Source: JAWKWA01 sp041397765
GTDB taxonomy: Bacteria; Pseudomonadota; Alphaproteobacteria; Rhizobiales; Hyphomicrobiaceae
DNA: 64,000 bases
Reading direction: 5' to 3'
NCBI GenBank assembly: GCA_041397765.1
Contig: JAWKWA010000009.1
Location: forward strand, 1-64,000
Under the pieces are notes generated by a model. It was not told the DNA's origin. It made no database searches and saw only the letters and a program-made list of their open reading frames with translations. Each line of letters begins with the position of its first letter. The first letter of the stretch is position 1. Shown here one piece after another: positions 26,666 to 40,213 of this stretch. The translations under genes and the position numbers were made by a program.

Positions 26666-27067
26666 ACAGCGCTCCCGGCTGAGCGGCGGAGGGATCGCGA
26701 GCCTCGCTGCGCCTCTCAACGCCGTCATGATCCCGGGCTCGACGGTCCCACCGGCTTCTTCCTTTTCCTTTCAGGTTTCCCGCAGACCGCCTGAGGCCCG
26801 CCAGGTCATGCCCGTTCGGCCAGCCGGCCCGACGCAGCAGAGCTGGTCGTCCGCCGGATGCCGGTGTCTCCATTTCCAGGCGCCAATCTTCGTTCCGGTG
26901 CCATCTTGTCGGCATTCCCGAAACAGTCCACGATGTCCTGTCTAGGCGTGATCGCGACACGTCATTCCGCGCCCGGAAAAGGTCGTGCCTGCAAGCGCGC
27001 CGCAACTCCCGGGCGTCCAGCGGCGCCGGTGGCACGAGCCCCGGCCGCCCTTCACGAGGCGGGACCC
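26666..27067. other. Intergenic stretch without a visible gene
   Basis: About 400 bases before the decarboxylase gene. The open frames here are GC shadows. No EcfG-type promoter, clear sigma-70 promoter or terminator was recognised. Confidence 0.5.
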
Positions 27068-29836
27068 ATGACGGCAGGCACGCACACGGGCAAGACGGCC
27101 GACGGGCTCGGCGACTATTACAGCGCCATTCAGCTCCGCTCGGACCGCTGGAGCGCGATCAAGGACACGACGAAGCGGCTGGCGCGGGCTGCCCATGACG
27201 GCCGCGGCCGCCAGCGGCTGAAGGACAAGGTCAGCGAGCTGTTGACGGCTCTGCAGCCGATCGAGCTCTACTGGGCGTTTCCCGGACGGGCGGGCTTCGA
27301 GCATCTCATGCGATTGCTCGAGCGCGACCAGTTCGACGATCTGGCGCAGGCGGCCGACCGCATCGTGCGCGCACTCGTCAGCGGCAGCTACCGACGTCAG
27401 GGCTTCCTCGGCGAGGATGACGGCGAGAGCGCTCGCGAAGAGGATGACGACGGCAGCAGCGCCGCACGGGGCCCGACGCGACCCTATTTCGAGGTGCTGG
27501 TGGTCGATCAGATCACGGCGGGTCAGGAGGCGGCGCTCCGTGTCAGCCTGAAGCGCATGCGGCGCAGCGAGGACCAGTTCGTCTACGAGCCCGTGGTGAC
27601 GCCGACGCTCGAGGATGCGCTGATCGCCGTGCATTTCAACTACAATATCCAGGTCGTGGTAGTGCGCTTCGGATTCGATCTGAGGTCGCAGAGCCGGCTG
27701 AAGCTGCTGCATCGCTACATCACGCGCATCGGCGAGGAGGACATCGATGCGATCGAGCCCGACGAGTATGGCCCGGAGCTCTGCCGGCTCCTGCGCAAGG
27801 TCCGGCCCGAGCTCGACGTCTATCTCGTTACCGACCGCTCGGTCGAGGACATCGCCGGCCGCGACCTCGGCAATTGCCGTCGCGTGTTCTACAACACCGA
27901 GGACTACACCGAGCTCCATCTCAACATCCTGCGCGGCGTCAGCGAGCGCTACCAGACGCCGTTCTTCACGGCGCTGAAAACCTATTCCAGGCAGCCGACC
28001 GGCGTCTTCCATGCGCTGCCGATCAGCCGCGGCAAGTCGATCGCACGCTCGCACTGGATCCGCGACATGGGCGAATTCTACGGCACCAACATCTTCCTCG
28101 CGGAGACGTCGGCGACATCGGGCGGCCTCGATTCGCTGCTGGAGCCGCTCGGTCCGATCAAGAAGTCGCAGGAGCTCGCCGCACGCGCTTTCGGCGCCAA
28201 GCAGACCTTCTTTGCGACCAACGGCACGTCGACCTGCAACAAGATCGTGGTGCAGGCGCTGGTCAGGCCGGGCGACATCATCCTCGTCGACCGCGACTGC
28301 CACAAGTCGCATCACTACGGGCTCGTGCTCGCTGGCGCGCATGTCGTCTATCTCGACAGCTATCCGATGCACGAATGGTCGATGTACGGCGCAGTGCCGC
28401 TCGCCGCCATCAAGGCGGCGCTGCTTGAGCTGCGGCGCAAGGGTCTCATCCATCGCGTGCGCATGCTGCTGCTCACCAACTGTACGTTCGACGGCATCGT
28501 CTACAATGTCGAGCGCGTGATGGAGGAGTGCCTGGCGATCAAGCCAGACCTGATCTTCCTGTGGGACGAGGCGTGGTTCGCCTTCGCGCGCTTCGGGCCG
28601 ACCTATCGCCAGCGTACCGCGATGCACGCGGCGGAGGCCTTGCGCGAGCGCATGCGTGAAACGGCCTATCAGAAGCTCTGCACCGATGAGCGCGCAAAGC
28701 TCGAGGGGGCCGACGACGAGGCGCTGCTCGCCGCCCGCCTCTACCCGGACACGGCGAAGGCGCGGGTGCGCGTCTATGCGACGCAATCAACCCACAAGAC
28801 GCTGACGGCGCTGCGCCAGGGCTCGATGATCCATGTGCACGATCAGGACTTCAAGGGCGAGGTCGAGGCGGCGTTCCACGAAGCCTATATGACGCATACG
28901 TCGACCTCGCCAAACTACCAGATCATCGCCTCGCTCGATGTCGGCCGCAGGCAGGTCGAGCTCGAGGGCTTCGAGCTCGTGCAGAAGCAGGTCGAGGCGG
29001 CGATGGTCATGCGGCGCTGCATTTCCACCCATCCGATGCTGTCGAGGTATTTCCGCGTTCTGACCGCATCCGACATGATCCCGGCGGAGTTCCGCCAGTC
29101 GGGCATCGAATCCTATTTCGATCCGCAGCACGGCTGGAGCGACATGTGGGAGGCCTGGTCGCGCGACGAATTCGTGCTCGACGCGACACGCATCACACTG
29201 GCGACCGGCAGGGCCGGCCTCGACGGCAATACTTTCAAGACCGAGATTCTGATGGATCGTTACGGGATCCAGATCAACAAGACGTCTCGCAATACAGTTC
29301 TTTTCATGACCAATATTGGCACGACCCGTTCGTCGGTGGCCTACCTGATCGAGGTGCTGGTCAAGATCTCGCAGGCGATCGCCGAGCGGCTCGAGGATGC
29401 CGGCCCGAGCGAGCGGCGCGAGTTCGAGCGGCAGGTCAAGTCGCTGACTGTCGACCTGCCGGCGCTTCCCGACTTCTCGAGGTTCCACAAGCGCTTTCTC
29501 GCCTATGGCGAAGGGGCGAGCGCGGGTGACATCCGGGAGGCCTTCTTTCTCGCCTATGACGAATCGAAGTGCGAATATCTGCCGATCGCCAGTGAGGAGA
29601 TCGACCGCGCGCTTGCGGCGGGGCGCGAAATCGTCTCGTCCTCTTTCGTCATCCCCTATCCGCCGGGGTTTCCGGTGCTCGTGCCCGGACAGGTGCTCTC
29701 CGCCGAGATCCTCGACTACCTGCGCAAGCTCGACGTGAAGGAGGTGCACGGCTATCGCGCCGAACGGGGGCTGCGGGTCTTCACCGAGAAGGCGCTCGCC
29801 GAGCCGAGCCAGGGTCTCCGCCTTGCGGCTGAGTGA
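27068..29836 (+). CDS. Orn/Lys/Arg decarboxylase, PLP-dependent
   Basis: 922 residues, longer than E. coli AdiA, LdcI or SpeF (711-756). Residues about 140-265 form the N-terminal response-regulator-like wing (PYFEVLVVDQITAGQEAAL), preceded by an extra 130-residue helical region (ELLTALQPIELYWAFPGRAG). The aspartate-aminotransferase-fold core follows: FFATNGTSTCNKIVVQALV, FLWDEAWFAFARFGP, and YATQSTHKTLTALRQGS, whose lysine near residue 576 should bind pyridoxal phosphate. Such enzymes consume a proton per decarboxylation and make agmatine, cadaverine or putrescine. Which substrate is used cannot be read from sequence; an agmatine/arginine role is a guess. Its place at the end of the stress island suggests acid or polyamine stress function. 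No antiporter gene is adjacent. ATG 27068 follows GAGGCGGG. Confidence 0.92.
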   Translation: MTAGTHTGKTADGLGDYYSAIQLRSDRWSAIKDTTKRLARAAHDGRGRQRLKDKVSELLTALQPIELYWAFPGRAGFEHLMRLLERDQFDDLAQAADRIVRALVSGSYRRQGFLGEDDGESAREEDDDGSSAARGPTRPYFEVLVVDQITAGQEAALRVSLKRMRRSEDQFVYEPVVTPTLEDALIAVHFNYNIQVVVVRFGFDLRSQSRLKLLHRYITRIGEEDIDAIEPDEYGPELCRLLRKVRPELDVYLVTDRSVEDIAGRDLGNCRRVFYNTEDYTELHLNILRGVSERYQTPFFTALKTYSRQPTGVFHALPISRGKSIARSHWIRDMGEFYGTNIFLAETSATSGGLDSLLEPLGPIKKSQELAARAFGAKQTFFATNGTSTCNKIVVQALVRPGDIILVDRDCHKSHHYGLVLAGAHVVYLDSYPMHEWSMYGAVPLAAIKAALLELRRKGLIHRVRMLLLTNCTFDGIVYNVERVMEECLAIKPDLIFLWDEAWFAFARFGPTYRQRTAMHAAEALRERMRETAYQKLCTDERAKLEGADDEALLAARLYPDTAKARVRVYATQSTHKTLTALRQGSMIHVHDQDFKGEVEAAFHEAYMTHTSTSPNYQIIASLDVGRRQVELEGFELVQKQVEAAMVMRRCISTHPMLSRYFRVLTASDMIPAEFRQSGIESYFDPQHGWSDMWEAWSRDEFVLDATRITLATGRAGLDGNTFKTEILMDRYGIQINKTSRNTVLFMTNIGTTRSSVAYLIEVLVKISQAIAERLEDAGPSERREFERQVKSLTVDLPALPDFSRFHKRFLAYGEGASAGDIREAFFLAYDESKCEYLPIASEEIDRALAAGREIVSSSFVIPYPPGFPVLVPGQVLSAEILDYLRKLDVKEVHGYRAERGLRVFTEKALAEPSQGLRLAAE

Positions 29837-30256
29837 ACTCGACTGGGATCAGACTGTCGCTCAAGTGCAAGCGTTGCGCCGCTCTGACATGACGGGACGT
29901 TCGTTGGGCCCGGCACTGTCCAGTCTGTCTCGCACATTCGATTTCGGCTGAGCGGCGTCCGGACAGGGCTCAGGCGGTGACGTTTCCCGTCTGGTGATCC
30001 TTCAGGAGGTCCATCGACAAGCATCTCTTGGTCGACCATTCGGTGCCGGCGATGTGCCGAGCCGGGCGACGGCCAGTTTCAACACCGACTGGCCGTCGAG
30101 GAACAAGCCTACCTACTTCGCCAAAGTCAGAACCTTCGCTCGCTGGGATCACCCGTCAAACTGCATGCGTCGTAGCCGTCAGCGGACACTGGGTTCGCTG
30201 TGACCCTGTCGTGGGCAGGACGCGCGGGTTTCAGACCGGCACCGGGAGTAGGCGCA
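29837..30256. other. Intergenic stretch between the decarboxylase and the rRNA operon
   Basis: About 420 bases. Short open frames have no recognisable features. No clear terminator for the decarboxylase gene was seen; the only strong hairpin is the rRNA terminator at its right end. Confidence 0.5.
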
Positions 30257-30293
30257 CAAACAAGAAAACGCCGCCGGCAGAGCCGACGGCGTT
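30257..30293 (-). terminator. rRNA operon terminator
   Basis: On the minus strand AACGCCGTCGGC pairs with GCCGGCGGCGTT (30268-30279 and 30282-30293, one G-U type pair) around a 2-base loop, and is followed by TTTTCTTGTTTG. It lies about 60 bases past the end of 5S. Confidence 0.85.
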
Positions 30294-30351
30294 CTCGAAG
30301 TATGCAATCGTTCAGAGGAGGTCTCGAAGATCTATCGTTTCTGCTTGGCAG

Positions 30352-30468
30352 GCCTGGCAACGACCTACTCTCCCGCACCAATTAGTGCAGTACCATCGGC
30401 GCAGGGGCGTTTCACGGCCGAGTTCGAGATGGGATCGGGTGCAGCCACCCCGCCATAGCCACCAGGCC
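30352..30468 (-). rRNA. rrf: 5S ribosomal RNA
   Basis: About 117 bases with the usual landmarks on the minus strand: GCCTGGTGGC at the 5' end, CCCGATCCCATCTCGAACTC, and GGGAGAGTAGGTCGTTGCCA at the 3' end, which pairs with the 5' end. Last gene of the operon. Confidence 0.93.
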
Positions 30469-30532
30469 AGCGAAGCAGAAACGATATCTGGTCTTTCAGC
30501 GCTGGCCGAAGCCAGTGGGCATGACTAATGAG

Positions 30533-33351
<2,819 letters not shown>

Positions 33352-33720
33352 CTCATTAGTCATACCCACACGTTCTCTTCCGGATCGAGCTTCGACGGCT
33401 TGGCCGCCTCGGCCTGACGTCGCGAAGGAGGTCGGCTAGAACCCCTTCTGCGGCGCAGTTCGTCACCCGGTCGAGTCTCGGCACGCATGGGCATGCAGAA
33501 AGACCAGATATCTTCGAGATAAACCCGTCACCGTCGCGGTCTGCAACGATGGACGTGCCGCCAGCACCCCTTGCGGGACGCCACGAGCATATCTCCTCTT
33601 CACGATGTCTAGAAATCACTCGGCGGGGCAGTGATGCCACGCGTTCCGAGCGAAACTTGTTTCAGCTGATGGACCCGGGATTTCGCCGTCGCCCCGGCTC
33701 TCGGCCATCGCACCAGGCGA

Positions 33721-33796
33721 TGGTGGAGCCAGACGGGATCGAACCGACGACCTCCTGCTTGCAAAGCAGGCGCTCTCCCAACTGAGCTATGGCCCC
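33721..33796 (-). tRNA. tRNA-Ala (anticodon TGC)
   Basis: 76 bases with encoded CCA, in the 16S-23S spacer. Minus-strand landmarks: GGGGCCATAGCTCAGTTGGG, anticodon loop TTTGCAA, T-arm GTCGGTTCGATCCCG, 3' TGGCTCCACCA. Confidence 0.98.
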
Positions 33797-33832
33797 TTGT
33801 CGGCGCCGCGCCAACCTCGCCCGTTCGGGGCG

Positions 33833-33909
<77 letters not shown>

Positions 33910-34061
33910 CTTCGCGGTGAAGCTTGGTCCATCAGAAGAAAGAGAAACGAAGGCGGCGGCGTCCCGCGCTGTTTTGGGATCCGGTGGGTAACCGGTCCCG
34001 TGTGTTCCAAGAGAACCGATAAGGCCGGTCCGGCGAGCCGGCGACGACACTTGAAGGTTCT

Positions 34062-35552
<1,491 letters not shown>

Positions 35553-35765
35553 TTTGAATTCTGGTTCCTCGAGGTGTTACCCTCAAGGGCGCTTGCTTAA
35601 CGTAACGGGTCCCTCACCGCTGATGCTCATCCAGGGCCGAAGCCCCGGTGTCGCACCGGCTAGTGATGGACGAAACGCAAGGTCAAGCCAGAGTACTTGC
35701 ATATCCAAATCCGAAGATTTGGACCGCCAGGACTCCGCCGCCTGCGTTTCTCTTTCTTCGATCAA

Positions 35766-35780
35766 CTTGTCAAAGAGCGC
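35766..35780 (-). promoter_or_regulatory. rRNA leader boxA antitermination site
   Basis: Minus strand GCGCTCTTTGACAAG, close to the boxA consensus TGCTCTTTAACA, in the leader about 215 bases before 16S. NusB-S10 binding here lets RNA polymerase read through the structured operon. Confidence 0.7.
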
Positions 35781-35935
35781 GGACAGACACGTCTCGCTCC
35801 GAGGAAGCCAACTGCTTCTCGGAGGTTGAACAAACGAGAGCTTGCCGGATTGACCGGTTCGCTTCTCTTGCTTGTTCTAGAGAGCGCTGCCCGAAGGGCC
35901 GCGGGGCGAAGCACATCGCCCGCTCAGCGAGGTTG

Positions 35936-35964
35936 TGTCTACGGGATGCCCCTCCCGGTGTCAA
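35936..35964 (-). promoter_or_regulatory. rRNA operon promoter
   Basis: Minus strand TTGACA (35964-35959), 17-base spacer, TAGACA (35941-35936). The -35 is exact and spacing optimal. Transcription would start near 35929 and give a leader of about 375 bases containing boxA. Confidence 0.75.
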
Positions 35965-35969
35965 CACCT

Positions 35970-36547
35970 GTGTGAACTTTTTTTCGCAGAGCCATCCGGG
36001 GGCCTGTGGACAAGTCGGGGCCGGATAGCTGCCCGAGGCCGTCGGAACGGCCGCAATTGCGGGCTTTCCGGTGGCTTTACGGGGCCCTTCGTAGAGCATG
36101 CCTGGCACCCCAGCATAGGCTTTGTGGTGGGGCGCCGGGCGTCTCAGGCCGTTCGACCGCGCCGCGGTAGCGATCGCGCCGAAGCTCCACCTGCCCCATT
36201 GCGGTCGCAGTCACGCGGGACTGTGACGGGCGGCAAAGCACGATGCGTCCGGCCATCCGGTCCACGGGCCGGGAGCACATCGCTTTCCCCGAAGGCGCGC
36301 CGTGGCGCGGCGTCCCCTGCCCGCCCCCGTGCCGCGTTGACAGCCCCGGGCTCGGGCATCTAGTGGAGCCAAGTTCTGCACTCGGGTCAGGGTCAGTGCG
36401 AGGTCCGGCCCGATCCGGGAACGCCGCCCGCCGGCGACGTCAGTTGCGTGCCCGGACGCCTCTTATGCGACGGGCCCCGCCGGCATCTGGCGGCCAAGCC
36501 GCAGCGTCGTCGGGCATGGCGTGCCGCAACAGGATTTTGAGGGATAC
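35970..36547. other. Intergenic stretch between the rRNA promoter and the M23 peptidase gene
   Basis: About 580 bases without a convincing gene. It holds the region upstream of the rRNA promoter, with a T-rich run at 35979-35985. A single CTAGTGGAGC (36360-36369) equals one end of the palindromic element seen after serA, but without its partner. Confidence 0.5.
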
Positions 36548-38581
36548 ATGAGCCTCAACAGGACCCGCCGCTCGATGCAGGGCATTCCGCGCGCTCGCTC
36601 GCTCGTGCCGCGCAACGGCCGCCAGCAGCTCCCGCAGGTCTATCTCGGCCCGACCACCAGCCGGACCGGCGGCATCTATGGCCACGACCTGCATGGCGTG
36701 CGTCACGGCTCCAAGCTCAAATGGCTGATCAGCACCTGCCTTGCCGCGGGCGTCGGCGTCATCGCCATCGGCATCGTCGTCTACGCCTCCATGGACGACA
36801 AGGGCGGCGGCGTGCTGACAGCGCTCGAGCGGGCCGGCCGGGCGGCGATGGTCGAGCGGCGGATGCCGACACTGAATGCCGCCGGCGCCGTCACGACGAC
36901 GAAGTCCGACCGGCTGGTCGCCTCGGCGGACGGCCTGACGACGCGTCTCATCATCCACGACATGATGCGCCAGCAGAAGGGCGCCAGCGCCTTCATCGTG
37001 CGCAAGCCCTATCAGCGTATCGTCGCGACGCTGCCGACGGTTCCGCTGGAAGGGGCCGAGCAGATTCCGCCCTTCAATCCGTTCAGCCTCTATGCGCCCG
37101 CCAAGAGCCGGGCCGGTGCCGCCGAGGGCGATGCGGACCGCATGGCGATCAAGGTGCTCGATCTGCCCGACGGCATGCTGCCGGACGAGGACGGCCAGAG
37201 CCTCGGCGAGGAGGAGGTGTCCGATATCGTCGCGCACAGCCTCGAGGAGAGCCTCGAGGGCAATGCCTCGAGCGATGACGTCGCCGAGGTGCCGGCGGGC
37301 GAGGCGGCAGGGCCGAGCGGCTATGGCGGGGAGACGGTCAGCGGCGACGAGCCGGTGCCGCCGCATACCGCGGTGCTCGCCAAAACCGACTTCGAGGCGG
37401 ACGACACGCCGAGCGTCGATGGTCAGGACGTCCGCGTCGTCGCCATCGGCCCCGGAGACACGCTTGCCGAGGTCCTGAAGGCCAACGGCGTCGAAGCCTG
37501 GCAGATCCGCTCGATCGGCGAGGCGGCGCGCTCGGCGGGCGGTGTCGAACTAGTTCCCGGCTCGCTGCTGCGCCTGACGCTGGTGCCATCTCCGACCAAG
37601 GCCCAGCTCATGGAGCCGGTGGCCGTCAGCATCTTCTCGGAGGGGCACCAGCATCTCCTCACGGTGACGCGGCGCAAGTCGGGCGAGTTCGTCGCCAGCC
37701 GGCGGCCGGTCGGCAACGACATTCTGGCCGCCTTGCGCGCCTCCGTGCAGACCCAGCATGCCTCGCTCTATACGAGCCTCTATCAGACGGCCCGCGCCGA
37801 GGGACTGTCCGAGGACCTGATCGCGACCGTCCTCAAGACCTTCGCCAACGACACCGACTTCAAACGCCGGGTCGGCCCCGGCGATACGTTCGAGGGTTTC
37901 TTCGACCTCGTCGAGGACGGCAAGACGCCGGAGGGCTCGCTCGGCGACCTGCTCTATATGGGCCTGACGGTCGGCGGCGAGACGCGCGGCTTCTACCGTT
38001 TCCGCCTGCCCGACGGCTCGGTCGATTATTTCGACGAGAATGGTCTCAATGCGCGCAAGTTCCTGATCCTGAAGCCGGTGCGCGGCAACGACGTGCGGTT
38101 CACCTCGGGCTTCGGCCTGCGCATGCATCCGCTCCTGAAGCAGATGAAGATGCACACCGGCATCGACTGGGCGACCGGCGCCGGCACGCCGATCGTGGCG
38201 GCCGGCAACGGCGTCATCGAGGAGATCGGACGCAAAGGCGGCAACGGCCTCTACATCCGCATCCGCCATGCCAACGGCTACCAGACCACCTATTCACACC
38301 AGACCCGCTTCGCGCCCGGCCTCGCGGTCGGCTCGAAGGTGACGCAGGGGCAGGTGATCGGCTATGTCGGCTCGACCGGCCTGTCGTCGGGACCGCATCT
38401 GCATTTCGAGGTACTGGTCAACAACAGCTATGTCGACCCCATGAAGGTGCAGGTGCCGCGCGAACGCCACCTGTCGGGGCGTGCGCTCGCCGAGTTCCAG
38501 AAGGAGCGGGCGCGCATCGAGGATCTGATGACACGCGCGCCGGTCTCGACGGTGGTCGCCTCGATCGGCGAGAAGGGATGA
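36548..38581 (+). CDS. M23 family peptidoglycan endopeptidase with LysM-like domain
   Basis: 677 residues. A basic N-terminus (about 1-55) precedes one membrane span (KWLISTCLAAGVGVIAIGIV, about 57-76), so the bulk is periplasmic. A LysM-like or OapA-like module (VVAIGPGDTLAEVLKANGVE, about 295-330) is followed by a beta-rich region and the LytM domain near the C-terminus, with the zinc ligands in GLRMHPLLKQMKMHTGIDWA and GPHLHFEVL. The motif set HxxxD and HxH is complete, so it should be an active DD-endopeptidase in cell-wall remodelling, similar to MepM. ATG 36548 follows GAGGG; a GTG at 36521 is less likely. It stands alone, 76 bases before folP. Confidence 0.92.
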   Translation: MSLNRTRRSMQGIPRARSLVPRNGRQQLPQVYLGPTTSRTGGIYGHDLHGVRHGSKLKWLISTCLAAGVGVIAIGIVVYASMDDKGGGVLTALERAGRAAMVERRMPTLNAAGAVTTTKSDRLVASADGLTTRLIIHDMMRQQKGASAFIVRKPYQRIVATLPTVPLEGAEQIPPFNPFSLYAPAKSRAGAAEGDADRMAIKVLDLPDGMLPDEDGQSLGEEEVSDIVAHSLEESLEGNASSDDVAEVPAGEAAGPSGYGGETVSGDEPVPPHTAVLAKTDFEADDTPSVDGQDVRVVAIGPGDTLAEVLKANGVEAWQIRSIGEAARSAGGVELVPGSLLRLTLVPSPTKAQLMEPVAVSIFSEGHQHLLTVTRRKSGEFVASRRPVGNDILAALRASVQTQHASLYTSLYQTARAEGLSEDLIATVLKTFANDTDFKRRVGPGDTFEGFFDLVEDGKTPEGSLGDLLYMGLTVGGETRGFYRFRLPDGSVDYFDENGLNARKFLILKPVRGNDVRFTSGFGLRMHPLLKQMKMHTGIDWATGAGTPIVAAGNGVIEEIGRKGGNGLYIRIRHANGYQTTYSHQTRFAPGLAVGSKVTQGQVIGYVGSTGLSSGPHLHFEVLVNNSYVDPMKVQVPRERHLSGRALAEFQKERARIEDLMTRAPVSTVVASIGEKG

Positions 38582-38657
38582 GCGGCGACCAAAGCCACTG
38601 CCCGGCCGCGAGAGCCGAGCGGCCCCGCCCGTTGCCTGCCGAGCCGAGAGCCCGCCC

Positions 38658-39752
38658 ATGAGCCGGAAGGTCTATCTGCGCCCGATCGGTCTCGTACCCG
38701 CCGATCGCTCGAAGCCCGCCGAGGGCTATTCGGGAACGCTGCCGCTCGCCGGCAACGGCCCCTTCGACTTCACCGGCCTCGAGGTCATCGTCCGCAGCGG
38801 CGCCTCGGTGGCGCGCCGGCAGGTCGCCCTGGCGGAAGTCTGGGAGAATGCCACGCGCAGCGACTATCTGGAGGCCGACGAGGTGCTGGAGCGGCTGACG
38901 CGGCAAAGGCGCCGGATCGGCGGGCTGCCGCCGAGCGGCACGCTCGTCATGGGCGTCGTCAACGTGACGCCGGACAGCTTCTCGGACGGGGGCCGGCTGG
39001 CAAGCGCGGAAGCGGCGATCGCGCATGGGCTGAAACTCGCGGCGGAGGGCGCGGCGATCCTCGACATCGGCGGGGAATCGACGCGGCCGGGCTCCGATCC
39101 GACGCCACTGAGGGTCGAGCTCGATCGGGTGCTGCCGGTGATCGAGGGGCTGAGATCGCGCACGGACCGGCTGATCTCGATCGACACGCGCAAGGCCGGG
39201 GTGATGCGTGCGGCGATCGCGGCCGGCGTCGACATGCTGAACGACATCTCCGCTCTCAGCCACGATCCCGAGGCGCTCGAGGTTGCGGCCGGCAGCGGGC
39301 TACCGGTCGTCATCATGCATGCGCTCGGCGATCCCAAGACCATGCAGGTCGATCCGCGCTACGACGACGTGCAGACCGACATCTACGACTATCTGGAGGC
39401 GCGCATCGCCGCCTGCGAGGCCGCGGGCCTGCGGCGCGACCGGCTGATCGTCGATCCGGGCATCGGCTTCGGCAAGACGCTTCAGCACAATCTGGAGCTG
39501 ATGGCCGGCCTCGGGCTCTTTCACGGGCTCGGCACGCCGGTTCTGCTCGGCGCCTCGCGCAAGCGCTTCATCGGCACCATCACGGGCGAGAGCGAGCCTT
39601 CGGCCCGGGTCGCCGGTTCGATCGGGGCGGCGCTCGCCGGCGCGGCGCAGGGCGTGCAGATCGTCCGCGTCCACGACGTGCGCGAGACCCGGGCGGCGCT
39701 CGACATGTTCGAGGCCTCGCTCAGCGGGCGCCTGCCACAGGGCTCAGCCTGA
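38658..39752 (+). CDS. folP: Dihydropteroate synthase
   Basis: Condenses p-aminobenzoate with dihydropterin diphosphate in folate synthesis; the target of sulfonamides. 364 residues, with a TIM barrel from about residue 90: MGVVNVTPDSFSDGG, then DIGGESTRPGSDPTPLR, ISIDTRKAGVM, and DPGIGFGKTLQHNLELMAG. The first 90 residues (MSRKVYLRPIGLVPADRSKP onward) are an extension over E. coli FolP and resemble the N-terminal part seen in other rhizobial homologues; its role is not known. Its end overlaps the convergent small gene at 39744-40213 by 9 bases. folP followed by glmM within a few kb is a usual arrangement. Confidence 0.95.
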   Translation: MSRKVYLRPIGLVPADRSKPAEGYSGTLPLAGNGPFDFTGLEVIVRSGASVARRQVALAEVWENATRSDYLEADEVLERLTRQRRRIGGLPPSGTLVMGVVNVTPDSFSDGGRLASAEAAIAHGLKLAAEGAAILDIGGESTRPGSDPTPLRVELDRVLPVIEGLRSRTDRLISIDTRKAGVMRAAIAAGVDMLNDISALSHDPEALEVAAGSGLPVVIMHALGDPKTMQVDPRYDDVQTDIYDYLEARIAACEAAGLRRDRLIVDPGIGFGKTLQHNLELMAGLGLFHGLGTPVLLGASRKRFIGTITGESEPSARVAGSIGAALAGAAQGVQIVRVHDVRETRAALDMFEASLSGRLPQGSA

Positions 39753-40213
39753 GGCACTGTCGCGACTGGCGACACGCCGCTCGGCGGCGGCGAGAAGGGC
39801 GGCGCGCAAGGTGTCCGGCGCGGCATCGGCGGCGAGCGGGGGATCGAGGGTCAGACGCTGGGCCTTGGCGAAGGCGCGCAGATCCTCGGCGCGGGCGATG
39901 GCGGCGAGCCGGCTCTGCAGCGCCGCGCGGCCTTCGTTGATGAGGATGGCGACGGCACTGATGGCGTAGGGGTCGAAGGGCGGATCGGCGGCGGGCGTAT
40001 CGGGCGTCGCCGGCGGCTCATCGGTCCGAGGCCGATCGACAGGCACGCGCAACGGCGCCGGGAGACCCGGCCGCGCCGTCAGGCTGGAGATCCGCCGGGT
40101 CAGATGGGCCGCGAGCCGGTCTGCGGCCTCACCCCCACTCCCGGCACCTCGGCACAGGCCGCTTCGAGAAAGCCGGTCATGCGCCGGCCACGCAGCCTCG
40201 GTCTCTGGCTCAT
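39744..40213 (-). CDS. ParA-coupled hypothetical protein (one-base frameshift near 40130)
   Basis: About 156 residues expected. ATG 40213 overlaps the parA stop (ATGA) and gives MSQRPRLRGRRMTGFLEAAC; within the GGGGG run near 40130 the frame changes, and the rest reads AADRLAAHLTRRISSLTARP, PPFDPYAISAVAILINEGRA and ALQSRLAAIARAEDLRAFAK. The second half has an FDPYAISAVAIL helix and a basic middle. I do not recognise the family. Translational coupling to an orphan ParA suggests a partner or regulator of that ATPase. Confidence 0.65.

Noticed and set aside
29752..30039. Minus-strand 95-codon open frame after the decarboxylase
   Set aside because: Overlaps the decarboxylase end, no ribosome site, composition like a shadow.
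36077..36551. Open frames between the rRNA promoter and the M23 gene
   Set aside because: Pro/Arg-rich in all frames, no start signals or homologous motifs.
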